Counted from the stretch's first letter, positions 1 through 11,889 are shown. The stretch is DNA of 64,000 nt from Neoarius graeffei (GCF_027579695.1 NC_083570.1:12500551-12564550), one strand, 5' to 3'. Numbers and translations: made by a program. The notes: a model not told the origin generated them from the letters alone.

Positions 1-505
1 ATTGCCTTCCAAATAACAGCAGGACAATCATTCTTTACTAATGACAAAAAGTAAGATTTCAGGGCAGGCCAACATTCTAAGATCCGATGAATTGCAGGTA
101 GTAGGGATAACCAGTGGGTAGGTACATGTCTCAGAATTTGTTTGTATTGTACAGCAGTAAATTCACAGAACTCTTTGAGAGATTCTACTTTCTTGGCTGA
201 GCAAGAGAACTTGCTGTATATTTTAAGGACAATGCACTCCACATCATGTCCTGCCGAGTTTAGAATTCTGCTTGCATTTTTCAGGGTGTTGTGAATCAAG
301 TGACACTTGCAGTTGGCCTTGACAATATACGGATTGACATCTTTTAGTTTTTGAAAAACAGAATTATGCTTGCCAAAATTGACAGAGGCATTGTCAGCAC
401 CATATGCACTGATCTTACCGACACTCAGTCCGCATGATTCTGTGATGTCCACTAGCTGACCGTAGATGGCTCTACTGGTTTCATGGGGGTCCTTGTAAAA
501 TTCCA

Positions 506-596
506 ATGACCGTGAAGAACCCCGTGGTATACACTAGTAAGCTCTGCCGCTGCTACTCTATCTTCCTCTGGGGAGCCCTTTTTAGTCATAAAAGTA
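506..596. repeat. Direct repeat copy 1 (91 bp), partner 858-948
   Basis: The two blocks share almost every base and sit exactly 352 bp apart inside the decayed hAT-like coding region. Both encode the same short peptide (MTKKGSPEEDR...) on the minus strand. Either a tandem duplication or a rearranged join of two element copies would explain it. Confidence 0.85.
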
Positions 597-857
597 TTTA
601 ATACCCTCTTCTTCATGGAAATATTGGACAGTGTACAGAAACAGTTTGGCATTGCCTGAATTTGATGCGTCGGAACAAACAGAAAATAATTGCGTTTGCT
701 TCAGTTCTGAAACCAAACGCTCCTGGCTATATGGAGCTAGGACACTCTGCATTAAAGCTTCGCTTTTTGTTCGTCCACATGACACTTTTGAGGCTATACT
801 TGAGTCATGGAAGATTTTTGTATTGACTTTAATGCCACAATCTGTTGATAGGTAACT

Positions 858-948
858 ATGACCGTGAAGAACCCCATGGTATGCACTAGTAAGCTCTGCC
901 GCTGCTACTCTATCTTCCTCTGGGGAGCCCTTTTTAGTCATAAAAGTA
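858..948. repeat. Direct repeat copy 2 (91 bp), partner 506-596
   Basis: Second copy of the 91-bp block described at 506-596, with only a few substitutions. Confidence 0.85.
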
Positions 949-1949
949 GTGATGGCTCAATTTTGGCATTTATTCAGTATAGCAGTCTGGTGCTTTTTTG
1001 TTTTTGCATGATTGTCGAGTGCCATTTTCCCTTCATATTTCACAATAACTTTGGCTGGGCACACAACACAGGTGGCAGAGAACGGGTCTCCTTGGGTAGG
1101 CCTTACCCATTCAGCAAAGGTCTCTTTTTTCGTCCAATCTGAGTTGAATGTGACATGTCTTTTTTTCTTCGTCACTGGCTCTCCTGACTTAGTCTGTTCC
1201 TCCTCCTCCGTTCCCCCCCATTTCTTCACCACCTCAAATGTATTAATTTTTCTCTAGCCTAGGCTATATCTCATACTGACTGCGGTAACTTTGCCTCTGT
1301 GTAGCTGCCTCTGTCAATCTGGTCCATGTGGTTGCACGCGTCCGCACGGCCACAGTAGTTGTGCGCACTGCGCGGCCACAGTAGTTGCTAGGTGATGATG
1401 GGTAAAGTAAACTTTAATTTTGCACAGGCTACAACAACCAATCAAATGAAAGCATCCCTGCACTACGGCAACACAGGACAGCAAGTAAAATAGTGGCTGG
1501 GAAGAGAACACTGATGCAACAGCAGAATTATAGGTTTATTCAAAAGTGAAACTAATGAATATGTGAATCGAAGTGCATTTTCACAAAAAAACCTAGACAA
1601 TACGCGTCCCGGGAAGGATGATCAATTTTCTGGGACAGACACTAAATAAACGGGACGATCCCGGGAAAACCAGTACATGCGGCAACCCTAACTGCAGCCC
1701 TAAAGTCAGCAAGTCAACTGCAGTCCCCAGCCACAAAAGCACCACTGCAAGAGTCCAGAGTGTCCTCCAGACGCGACCCCCAACTGTCCACATGGGGGCT
1801 GCCCTCCACAGGAGCGATGCAATGAGACTCCAACCAGACACAGGGCGCCAGGTTGGATCAGGCAGGTCCGAGGAGCAGAAGAGGTCAGCATCTCGATCCC
1901 AGGACTGACATGTAACTCAGAGGGACAGATTTGGGGGTGGGGGGGTGGG

Positions 1950-1950
<1 letters not shown>

Positions 1951-1976
<26 letters not shown>
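1951..1976. repeat. (AG)n microsatellite
   Basis: Uninterrupted AG dinucleotides following a G-rich run. The surrounding stretch 1691-2265 shows no recognisable gene. Confidence 0.9.
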
Positions 1977-1983
<7 letters not shown>

Positions 1984-2265
1984 AAACAGGTTGTTAGGTA
2001 TGCCCAATGTCACCTGAATAAGTAGGAACAGTATACATATTGCACTGATTACAAGCAAGGACTCCGGCAACTGACTATGACAGCATAACTAAAAGGGGAG
2101 AGCCAGAAGGTAACACAGGCATGAGGGAGCCCCGGGACATAAAGCAGCCAGCCACTACACCATCAACAAACTCGAGTGAGCAAGCGAGTGGGGGACTGAC
2201 AGCATCCATACATCCCAGTTTGCCAAAACACTATGCCTGAGGACCCTCCAGAGCTACACCTTTAC

Positions 2266-2830
2266 CTCATAAACACCATTAACAAAAGGCTTGACTAAAC
2301 AGATATGCTTTCAGCCTAGACTTAAACACTGAGACTGTGTCTGATTCCCGAACATTACTTGGAAGGCTGTTCCATAACTGTGGGGCTTTGTAAGAAAAGG
2401 ATCTGCCCCCTGATGTAGCCTTCACTATACGAGGTACCAGCAGATAGCCTGCACCTTTTGATCTAAGTAGGCGTGGCAGGTCATAGAGGACCAGAAGTTC
2501 ACTCAGGTACTGTGGTGCGAGACCATTCAGTGCTTTAAAGGTCAATAGTAGTATTTTATAATCAATACGAAATTTGATTGGGAGCCAGTGCAGTGTGGAT
2601 AAGACAGGGGTGATGTGGTCATATTTTCTAGTTCTAGTAAGGACTCTTGCTGCTGTATTTTGAACTAACTGGAGCTTGTTTATGCACTTATTGGAACATC
2701 CAGACAGTAAGGCATTACAATAATCCAACCTGGAGGTAACGAAAGCATGAACTAGTTTTTCCACGTCATGTAGTAACATTAAATTTCTTATCTTAGCAAT
2801 ATTTCTGAGATGAAAGAAAGGCCCCTATAT
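2266..2830 (-). mobile_element. 3' end of an L2/CR1-like LINE (reverse transcriptase C-terminus)
   Basis: A 166-codon minus-strand frame (2279-2779) carries the conserved C-terminal block of teleost L2/CR1-type reverse transcriptases: SRLDYCNALLSG, then QNTAARVLTRT, then LHWLPIKFRIDYK, then LWNSLPSNVR, and a stop after a short tail. The catalytic palm lies 5' of this piece and is missing, so this is a 5'-truncated insertion, the usual fate of LINE copies. It sits between an unassigned stretch and a decayed Gypsy element. Confidence 0.8.
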
Positions 2831-2837
2831 CATCCAG

Positions 2838-4447
2838 GAGTGAGTAAATCCCGTGAACTACCACCTGCAGCAGCCAAGTAAGACAGCCCTCACCCAACTT
2901 TACCACGTCAATTTACTAAAACATCAGATTGAACTGGTGCCATTGCTCTCACCCTTCTCTGTCCCTTCCTCAGGTCCAGCCAAGCCAGAGAAGGTCCACA
3001 AAGGAGAAAAGTTAAAACCTGCCCAACTAAAAGAGCTGTGTGAACTGGATGATCAGTTCAAGGTCATGTCCTCTGGACAGCCCATGCGGCCCCACCTCCT
3101 GTAGCACAAAATTAAGACCCCCATGGAAGTGATCATCCAACAGAGGTCCTACTGAGTCCCAGAGGCCTGCTGCCAAGCTATAGAGGTGGAAGTAGCCTGG
3201 ATGCTGCAGGAAGGCATCATCTAGGAATTCACCAGCCACTGATCTAGCCCCATCATTGTCATATCCAAGTCTAATGGAAGCCTCTGCCTCTGCAATGATC
3301 TCTGGGGGCTGAATGAGGTGTCAGAGTTCAATAGCTACCCCTGCCATGAGTGGATGACCTCATAGATCACCTAGGATGGGCCAGGTTCATATCCACTCCC
3401 GCTCTGACCAAAGGGTATTAGCAGGTAGCCCTTTTCAGGGAGGTGTGGCCCAAGACAGCCTTTAGCACCAACTCTGGACACTGGCAATACTGGGTCTTTC
3501 ACTTCAGGCTCCATAGAGCACCCGCGACAATTCAGAGGTTGATGGAAATTATCCTAAGACCCCATTGCCCCTATGCTGTCAGTCTTCCTGGACAATGTGG
3601 TCATCCACTCCAACAGCTGGTAAGAACACCTCCATCACCATAGGGAAAAGGAAAGTGCTGGGCAGAATCTGCAATGTGGGACTGATGGCAAATTCAAAGA
3701 AATGCCACCTGGGGCTGACTGAGGCACAGTATCTGTGGTACCACATTGGCCAAGGTCTCTTGAAACCCCAAGAGAGGAAAGATAAAGCTGTCCACAATTA
3801 TCCCTGACCTACCACCAAGAAACAGGTATGTGCCTTTTTGGGGCTAGCTGGCTACTACCAGTGCTTTGTGCCTAACTTTGCCTCTATAGCTTCCCCCATT
3901 ATAGAGCACACCAGGAAGGGAGAGCCTGAGAAAGTCTGCTGGACCAACCCTGCTGAGGAAGTATTTCAGGCCCTCAGAACTGCCCTCATAAGCTCACCAG
4001 TCCTGAGGAATCATGACTTCCAGTGCCCCTTCCTGATACATACAGATGCATCAGAGACTGGCCTAGGAGCCATGCTGTCACAAGACTTTGAGTGAATAGA
4101 GCACTCCATACTCTACTTTAGCTGGAAGCAGACACCTACAGAGCAGAGGTATGTGGCAATGGAGCGAGAAGCCCTCGCCATCAAGTGGGCTGTAGAAGAG
4201 CCCTGGTACTACTTAACAGGCAGACACTTCACCCTCATCATAGACCATGCCCCACTCCAATGGCTGGCCAAAGAAAAAAAACTCAAACCATAAAATAACC
4301 TGTTGGTTTCTCACTCTCCAGGACTTCTTGTTACAGGTACAACACTAGGAAGGAGCCCACAATTGCAATGCAGATGGCCTCTCCTGACAGCACATGCTCT
4401 ATGCACAGTCTTCTCTGATAGTCAGCTCAGAGCTGAGGAGGAGGCAA
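2838..4447 (+). pseudogene. Decayed Ty3/Gypsy pol with integrase end ahead of reverse transcriptase
   Basis: Broken frames read, in order: an integrase C-terminal block (YHVNLLK, near 2910), a linker, reverse transcriptase pieces (3443-3643, APATIQRLMEIILRPHC), the RT-RNaseH connection (3838-4095, GLAGYYQCFVPNF) and RNase H (HTDASETGLGAMLSQ, near 4040; DHAPLQWL, near 4250). Stops and frameshifts are frequent. The integrase tail lies before the RT, the same order as in the intact element at 18743-23668 and as known for Gmr1-like Gypsy elements. The 5' part (gag, protease, most of integrase) is absent. The likely 3' LTR follows directly. Confidence 0.75.
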
Positions 4448-4595
4448 TGTAACAATGGTAGGCCAGTAGCCATCTTCTCCCTCTCTGCAGTCACTCCTCA
4501 CTGCACTACCGCCACGATGCTGAAAAGACAGCATCCCACTCTCCAGGCCAAAACCCAGCAGTGGCAGTTCAGCACCACGGGCAGGAAACAGTGCC

Positions 4596-4657
<62 letters not shown>

Positions 4658-5100
4658 AAAAGGCCAAATGCTGCACGGCTGGCAGACACTAATTATAGCA
4701 TGCATATTCACCCTCCAGGAGCTCACAGCAGAGCATATAAGGGCTGTGCGCTGCACACAGAGTGAGTACATCCTCCAAATGTCTTTTCTGACTCACTATG
4801 TTCTTGTGTTACCAGAAACCAGTTTGGATGATGCCCTCCCTTGCTGGAAGGACTGTAAAGTTGCTTCCCTGCATCTCTAGAAGCACCTCACATCCCAGGA
4901 TCTTTCCACACTTGGAACCTCACATTTACACCAACTGGCTCATGCTGCAAGGCAAATTAAAAATAAAAAGCATCTTTTGCACTTCACACCTGTTGTCCTC
5001 ATGTCTGTGTCTCAGTCTGCCACTAGAGGGTGCTACAACATGCAGTTATCCTGAATGTGATAATTTATTTCAAAGACAATCCTCCTCTTTTCATTGACAT
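4448..5100 (+). repeat. Probable 3' LTR of the decayed Gypsy element (right end uncertain)
   Basis: A purine-rich stretch (GGAGGAGGCAA) is followed by TGTAACAATGG, a plausible LTR start just after the RNase H coding end. It contains a TATA-like ATATAAG near 4735 and an A-rich stretch near 4960. No partner LTR exists in the window, so the right boundary is a guess. Confidence 0.4.
4598..4652. repeat. (CA)n microsatellite
   Basis: About 27 uninterrupted CA units inside the probable LTR. Long frames across it are artefacts of the repeat. Confidence 0.95.
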
Positions 5101-5255
5101 GAAGCTATAAGGGCTCTTTCACAATTAGGGTATACTTTCCAAGTCCACAACAGTACAAAAATCAAACCTCAGATTTTTGTTTTTCTCTGCTGCCAAAAAT
5201 TACCTTCTGAGATGGAAAGTAACTGCACAGAATTTCAGAACTACAGGTCATATAC

Positions 5256-5650
5256 CGGCGGCACGGTGGTGTAGTGGTTAGCGCTGTCGCCTCACAGCAA
5301 GAAGGTCCGGGTTCGAGCCCTGTGGCCGACGGGGGCCTTTCTGCGCGGAGTTTGCATGTTCTCCCCGTGTCCGCGTGGGTTTCCTCCGGGTGCTCCGGTT
5401 TCCCCCACAGTCCAAAGACATGCAGGTTAGGTTAACTGGTGACTCTAAATTGACCGTAGGTGTGAATGTGAGTGTGAATGGTTGTCTGTGTCTATGTGTC
5501 AGCCCTGTGATGACCTGGCGACTTGTCCAGGGTGTACCCCGCCTTTCGCCCGTAGTCAGCTGGGATAGGCTCCAGCTTGCCTGCGACCCTGTGGAACAGG
5601 ATAAAGCGGCTACAGATAATGAGATGAGATGAGATGAGATGAGATGAGAT
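5256..5650 (+). mobile_element. tRNA-derived SINE with (GATGA)n tail
   Basis: The head contains an A-box-like TAGTGGTTAGC and a B box GGTTCGAGCCC, as in a tRNA-derived RNA polymerase III promoter. The body has the AGTCCAAAGACATGCAGG block, and the 3' end is GATAATGAGATGAGATGAG. The insertion is flanked by a perfect 10-bp target duplication, GGTCATATAC, at 5246-5255 and 5651-5660. The tRNA-like head is not folded as a functional tRNA. Confidence 0.93.
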
Positions 5651-5660
5651 GAGGTCATAT

Positions 5661-6641
5661 ACTGGGTATGTTAGTTGTGGTGAGAAGACAGCAAATAGTG
5701 TATTTCTAAAACTGACCCACTTTCTTATAGTCCACAAGAGGAAGGTATACAAAGTGAAACACTGTTGAAATGGATGTGATTTTAAGTACAAATACGCTAT
5801 AGCAGTGTTTGTGTATGGTGATAACTGTTATAACAACTGAAGTGGGGACAATCCTTGGGGTTTTCCTGAGAGGACACTTTTTGACTGACCCATGTTGCAA
5901 CCACATGTGAAGCATGTGAAATGTATCTTGCATCTGTTTCAAGTCCTTTTTTTTTTTTTTTTTACTGTGCAACAACAGAATATTCTGCTTCAATGGAGAC
6001 AAATATTTTCTTAAAAATCATTTACAATCTCATCATATGGTGAGTGTTTTCCTGAGAGGACATTTTTGATGGTCAAAGGATACTGTCAGAGGCACTTACT
6101 TACACTTAAATTTTCATTCACAATGGAAAGCTATTTATGTCCTGAAGTAAAACTTAGTGAGTGTTAATAATGCAATTCTGAATTTAACCAGTAAAATCTA
6201 ACGGTCATGATTAAAGTAGAATTGAAGGAAAAGACCACAAGGTCAAAACTTAGCCCACATTTGACTCTTACAAGCATATTTATAAGAACTTATAAGATAC
6301 ATTACTGCTGCAGGTAGGGCTGGGTGTGACCCTGTAAAAAAAGGTATATGAAACTCCAATGTATATATACTGGACTGAGTTGCAGGAGGTAGTTGATGTT
6401 ATTCAAAAAGAACCATGATTGTGAAACAGCTCATAAAGCCGTTATTTACTTTGGTTGAACTTTGTGATTCCACTCATAAAGGAAAACACCAATCACACAG
6501 CTCAGGAATAAAACATCACACATGATCTCTGTACTCCTCCTCCTTGTCTCTCTAATACTTTCCCCCTCCCTTTCTCTCTCACTCTCTCATATACACAGAA
6601 GCAGGAAGCAGCTCCTCATTTTGGAGGAAACAGAAAATCAG

Positions 6642-6642
<1 letters not shown>
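5661..6642. other. Intergenic stretch upstream of finTRIM gene A
   Basis: No gene or repeat family was recognised. It contains a poly-T run at about 5947-5963 and AT-rich sequence. The end of the stretch (6520-6640) resembles the region upstream of gene C (61200-61310), so it probably holds the 5' leader and promoter of gene A. No TATA box or start site can be fixed. Confidence 0.5.

Positions 6643-6698
<56 letters not shown>
6643..6698 (+). repeat. (CT)n microsatellite in the leader of finTRIM gene A
   Basis: About 28 CT units end 15 bases before the ATG of gene A. A shorter CT run occupies the same place before gene C (61313-61331), so the pyrimidine tract is an old shared feature of the leader. 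Confidence 0.95.
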
Positions 6699-6701
<3 letters not shown>

Positions 6702-6712
6702 AGGTCAGGAAA

Positions 6713-9213
6713 ATGGCCAAGGCCAGTATCTCAGTAGACCAAGACCAGTTCATCTGTCCAGTGTGTTTGGATCTACTGAAGGATCCAGTGACGATCCCCT
6801 GTGGTCACAGTTTCTGTAAGGTGTGCATTAATGACTACTGGGATCAGGATGAGAAGAGTGGAGTTTATCTCTGTCCTCAGTGCAGAGACACTTTCACTCC
6901 AAGGCCTGTTCTATGCAGAAACAATATGCTGGCTGAAGTGGTGGAGAAACTGAAGAAGATTGAAGTCCAGACTGCTTCTCCTGCTCCCTGTTATGCTGGA
7001 CCTGGAGATGTGGAGTGTGATTTCTGCACCGGGAGAAAACACAAAGCTGTCAAGTCCTGTCTAATGTGTCTGGCCTCCTTTTGTGAAACTCATTTAAAAC
7101 CTCATCTTGAAATTCCTGCTTTGAAAAAGCACAAGTTAGTCAAAGCTTCTGGAAATCTACAAGAGAAGATCTGCTCTGAGCATAATAAACTGTTGAAGAT
7201 CTACTGTCATACTGACCAAAGCTTCATCTGTAAACTGTGTATGACCAATGAACACAAAAGCCACAACACCATCTCAGTTAAAGCATACAGAAGTGAAAAA
7301 CAGGTGAGAAATACAAGCCTAATTTATTCAGAGTCGTTTCATACAATTTACATTTCTAATCTAAAGTGGCTGAAGGTTTTCAGTTCAAGCAGAAGCCACA
7401 CCTTATTTCAGTCTTACAATTATTTTCCTCCATCTTTAAATAAATGATGAGTTTGATGGGTTCTGGCTACTGACTGGCTGGAATGAATATCTGAAGACAC
7501 AAACCAGCTCTTTGGGGATTAGATTAGGACCAGCTTTAGGACCTCACTTTTGTAATTTAAAGGAATAATGTCAATGTGAGTTAAATTGAAGATGTTTGTT
7601 AGTAAAGAAGTGCTGAATAAAATTATCCTTATCAGGTCGGAGCAGTCAGTGAACTTTTCAGCCCACACCCTTCTGAACATCATTTTACAGCTTTACAGTG
7701 TCAAATCATTAACTCTTTATCTGTTGTTAATGTATGAAGTAAAAAAGAAGAAACATATATTCTTTTCTAACATTTCTAACTTTTAACTCCTGCTGAATTA
7801 AACATTTGTATTTAGCATTAGTAAAATTGCCCAATGATACAAAAAGTCATAATAATAATAATCACCACCTCAGACCACATTATGAACTTCAATAAACTTT
7901 AAAACCTCCAACATCCAGCCTTTTACACTTCAATAAGGTGCTCCGTAGAACCCGAGTGAACTTTAACCCTTTATCTGCAGTTAATATTCACCCACTGAGC
8001 TCATAACCTCATCATGTATAAACAGTGAAATGGATTTTATTTGTCCTCAGAGTGAGTTAAAGGAGGAGCAGATGAAATCCCAGCAGAGAATCCAAGAGAA
8101 GCAGAAGAAGGTGCAGGAGCTGAAACAGGCTGTGAACACTATAAAGGTGAGCAGTGAGCAGAGACAGAGCTGCTCCTAGAAACACACACAACATGGACAA
8201 CGAGTCATTTACAGTCCCAGTAAGAGAGGGAATGATAGATGAGCTTTAAATCTTGTGTGTGTGTTGTGTGTGTGTCCTAACAGCTCAGTGCAGAGACAGC
8301 AGTGGAGGACAGTGAGAGGATCTTTATTGAGCTGATCAGCTCCTTGGAGAAAAAGCGCTCGGAGGTGACGGAGCTGATCAGAGATCAGGAGAAGGCTGAA
8401 CTGAGTCGAGCTGAACGACTCCTGGAGCAACTGGAGCAGGAGATTGCTGATCTTCAGAGGAGAGTCACTGAGCTTGAGCAGCTTTCACACACACATGATC
8501 ACATCACTTTCCTCCAGGTAACACTCACTGTCTGATCTACAGAGCCAGCTGTTCCTCACACACTCTCTAAAACACCTCTCATTAAGGTGAAAATAAACGT
8601 GTCTGTCTTACTTCACAAGTGGGTGTTAAATTTAATTTGCTTTCTGTAGGTTTTAGCTTCTGGACGTCAGTCTCCTGCATTTAACAGACTAACATTTCAC
8701 ACATCCAGCCTCGGTATCAGTCAACATCTCTCATTTGATGGAGTGAGGAAATCTCTCTCTGATCTGAAAAAGAGACTCGAGGAATTCTGCCAGGAGGAAT
8801 TTATCAAAATCCTTGAACATGGTAAGAGGATCCGTTCCTGCTGGAGTGAGGGAAGTCTTTATTCGCTCGGTGACAGAGTGATGTCGAGATGTCAGTCTTC
8901 GTTCCTGAGCACCAAAGCACTGCACAGTTTAGAGTTTTTAACACTCACCTGATTCGAGTCTTGATGATGAATTGCTGATGTGAATGAGTTTGCGTTCGAG
9001 CTGAGAAACTCTGCATTCTGGTGCTTCAAGACTGAAGTGTGACGTCTGATCTACACACATTTCTGATCTACACACAAGTGATGATTTAAACAAATGTCTG
9101 ATTTTATGGGTTTTACCATCAGACCATTTTATTTCTGTCTCCACAGTTGAAGACGTTCAGATTTTACTCTCAGAGCCAAAGAGCAGAGACGAGTTTCTGA
9201 AATGTATGTCTAC

Positions 9214-9273
<60 letters not shown>

Positions 9274-9862
9274 TCGATGCTGTGATTAATATCTAACGTT
9301 CACATTTCTCATGTGTTTAGATTTCTGTGATCTGACTCTGGATCCCAACACAGTAAATTATCACCTCATTCTGTCTGAGAAGAACAGAGTGGTGACACGC
9401 AGTGAGAGAAAACAGCCATATTTTGATCATCCAGAAAGATTTGACTCCTACTGTGAGGTGTTGTGTAAGGAGAGAGTGTGTGGACGCTGTTACTGGGAGG
9501 TGGAGTGGAGCGGTGAGGGATATGTATTAATATCAGTCTCATATAAAGACATCAGAAGGAAAGGACGGGGTAATGAGTGTTGGTTTGGATTCAACAATCA
9601 GTCCTGGAGTCTGTGGTGCTCTTCTTCTTCTCTCTCTTTCTGTCACAACAGCATAAAGACTGATCTCAGAGTTCCATCCCCCTCCAGAATAGGAGTGTAT
9701 GTGGATCACAGTGCAGGAACTCTGTCCTTCTACAGCATTTCTGACACGATGAAGCTCCTCCACAGAGTCCACACCACATTCACTCAGCCTCTATACGCTG
9801 GGTTCTGGCTCTACTGGTGTGAACCAGGGTCAACTGTGAGGTTGTGTGATCCAAAAAAATAA
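6713..9862 (+). CDS. finTRIM protein A (RING - B-box1 - B-box2 - coiled coil - B30.2), complete
   Basis: Six coding exons with GT-AG junctions: 6713-7303, 8051-8146, 8284-8517, 8650-8821, 9147-9203 and 9321-9862, giving 563 residues. RING ligands are C15, C18, C30, H32, C35, C38, C54 and C57. B-box1 uses C102, C105, C116, C119, C124 and H127; B-box2 uses C154, H157, C165, C173, C176, H181 and H184. Exons 2-3 (about residues 198-307) form a coiled coil, and the last exon encodes PRY-SPRY (LDPNTVNYHL to the C-terminal VRLCDPKK). finTRIMs are cytoplasmic RING ubiquitin ligases expanded in teleosts and associated with antiviral immunity; the variable B30.2 domain is the likely ligand-binding surface. 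The first ATG (AAAATGG context) gives the canonical N-terminus. All exons keep the frame, so the gene looks intact. The member number cannot be assigned. Confidence 0.93.
9211..9271. repeat. (CA)n microsatellite in intron 5 of finTRIM gene A
   Basis: Runs directly after the exon-5 donor. The equivalent introns of pseudogene B and gene C are filled with a longer, more complex CA/GT minisatellite. Confidence 0.95.
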
Positions 9863-10640
9863 TGAGTTTTTGTTGTGTTATTGTTACTAATTTGTCAGTT
9901 AAGAAAAACTTTGAGTACATTCCTCATTGATCCTCAACTGTAAAAAAAATGTGAACATTAAATAATTAAAAACACTAAATATTAAAACTTTGCATTTTGC
10001 CTCTAGAATCTAGAGTCTAACAGATAAAGGGTCTATAGTTACAGTCTAGAATCATCAGTTACAGATATAAAGGAAATTAAATTGTAAGATCTGAATGTAC
10101 GGCCAATAAAATATAAAATCTCTACTGATTTCAGAAATTAGTGCAGCAAAATGCCTGAACTTTCTCGAAAGTCTGTATTTATTGGGTTTTATGTTTGTAA
10201 ATATAATAATTTGTAATTTGGTAATAATGCTTTGGTTAAAATGTTTACTGACTCTAATAAACCCTTAAAATGTGGATGTTTCTCTCAGAAATATTTCATT
10301 ACTAATAACCTGTTTTAGTCCTCAGAGAAATCTGGTTTGTTTTTTCACGTGATGTGACGTTTTGATTCTCTACACACTTCTGTGCAAAGGGCGTCACCCT
10401 GTATAGTGTTTTAAACAGTAAATCTGCCAGTCTGTGTCTCATCGAGCAGGTGGACAAAACAAGTTCAGATTCGTCAAGGTTCTGAAAGTTCTGATGAATC
10501 AGAGCTCTGAGACTCCGATATGATCTGAAGAAAGGCGGAGGTTCTGGAAGGCTGCCGTTAATGTGATACTCACAAAATATGTGTTTTGTTGAGATTATTA
10601 TTATTGTTGTTTCATTTCCTCTGAGAGTCACTTTTTGGTT
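9863..10640 (+). other. 3' untranslated region of finTRIM gene A
   Basis: The sequence after the stop codon is shared with the stretch beside pseudogene B (about 33830-34301, minus strand) and with 54658-55125 (+ strand). This shows that it belongs to the duplicated finTRIM unit. AATAAA-like hexamers occur near 10107 and 10257; the true polyadenylation site cannot be chosen. Confidence 0.6.
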
Positions 10641-10699
10641 TATCGCTATTGTATTATTTTATTGTAGTCTGTCTAATTCAGAATAAGAAGTCACACATA

Positions 10700-11241
10700 C
10701 CCCTTTTCCACCAAATCAGTTCCAGGGCTGGTTTGGGGCCAGTGCTGGTGCTGGTTCACAACTCGTTCAACTTGCAAGCCAGCTGAGAACCAGTTTGCTT
10801 TTCCATAGCTCGCGGTGCTAAGGGAAGCCACGTCATTACGCCGCTGTATACGTCAGTTACGTCGTTGTATACGTCAGTTACGTCGCTACGTTTGCATAAA
10901 CCTTGGTGCGAATATCGAAGCAAAAACAATGCGGAAGAAGCAGCAGCAACAACAACAACAATAATAGTGGATGACTTCGCGTTTGTACAGCTGCTGCTTC
11001 TCGTCGCTTAAAAATGGCGATCTTTCATGGTCTTGTTATTGTTGTTGGTCTTAACAACTCCGCCCCCCCGCTGATGTACAGTAAGCAGTTCTTTCCTCTG
11101 GCCCAGCAGAGAGTTGGTGCTAGCCTGGAACTGGTTTTTCTGGCCCCAGAGCCAGTTCTTTGTCAGTGGAAACAGAAAACCTGGTTCCAAACTAAGCACT
11201 GGCCCTGAACCAGCCCTGGAACTGCTTTGGTGGAAAAGGGG
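10700..11241. mobile_element. Non-autonomous TIR element (MITE), about 540 bp
   Basis: The ends are inverted repeats: CCCCTTTTCCACCAAATCAG at the left and its near-perfect complement at the right (CTGCTTTGGTGGAAAAGGGG). The similarity continues inward for about 45 bp (CAGTTCCAGGGCTGG). The middle contains two tandem copies of TGTATACGTCAGTTACGTCG (10843-10884). No coding sequence was seen and no clear target duplication was found, so the superfamily is open. Confidence 0.8.
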
Positions 11242-11350
11242 CAACAGAGAAACACACAATGACATGCTGTTGCGTGAAATGGACCCTGGGAGGCAGCACT
11301 TACCAGCGGCATCACTGGGACTCTTTGCAATGCATCACGAAAGTGGGGCT

Positions 11351-11419
11351 CATAATCTAGATGACTGTAGAATAAGCAACAGTTGTCCTGCTTCGCTGAT
11401 TTCTGTCTTATATTTCCAG
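11351..11419. repeat. 69-bp direct repeat, copy 1 (partner 14503-14571)
   Basis: About 94% identical to 14503-14571. Both copies end in a pyrimidine-rich TTATATTTCCAG, which looks like a splice acceptor. The two copies bracket the transposon at 11712-14010 and about 0.8 kb of unassigned sequence. Confidence 0.8.
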
Positions 11420-11889
11420 GTTAATTACTCACTTTTTTTGTGACTTCAGATGTTTATAAGCTAATATGAATCCCCGGTGATGTGTGGTCTATAAGCTAAA
11501 AGCTTGTTAAGTGTGTAAATAAAGTAAAGTGTCACAGTGCGTGACTATTGTAGTGGGGAAAATGGCATCCGACACTGAAGCCAAATGTTTACTTTCGCTT
11601 GTTTCTTTCGGCTCCTGGGCATTTGTGGGTTATTACTGTATGTGTGAAAACCAGTTGTGCGTGTAGTGCATTGCTTGAAATGCTGAAGCTAATGCTAATG
11701 TGCAGGTTAAGCAGACCCTCCAGGATTTCGCAATGTTGCGATTTTCAACTTCAACGCAAATTCAACCAATCCCCGCGAATTCAGGGCGGTGCTGCAATTA
11801 TATCCAATCACCGCAACTTTCCCACAAATTTGACCAATCGTTAGCGTCGTCTTGAGGTGACGTCGACAAACTACCTTTCGCCTTAATTC

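Larger units (their letters stand above)
1..1690 (-). pseudogene. Decayed hAT-like transposase gene, continues past the left edge
   Basis: Read on the minus strand, 957-1232 encodes a BED-like zinc finger (CVVC followed by two spaced histidines). 582-941 continues the same protein, and 1-450 encodes a stretch with the WLSLLPAI-x-RILE type motif known from vertebrate hAT-derived zinc-finger proteins. The pieces lie in different frames, so the gene is broken. The sequence near 1580-1690 (GGGTTGCCGC on the minus strand, then ACTGG) looks like the 5' terminus of a hAT element, but no target duplication can be checked because the other end is outside the window. Internal copies 506-596 and 858-948 duplicate 91 bp of coding sequence. 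Family assignment is moderately sure; the subfamily is not known. Confidence 0.65.

Noticed and set aside
4394-4765. Open frame with a long HT run
   Set aside because: Created by the (CA)n microsatellite; no family resemblance outside it.
5256-5340. tRNA gene
   Set aside because: The A and B boxes belong to the SINE head; the stretch continues into the SINE body, has target duplications, and recurs four times.
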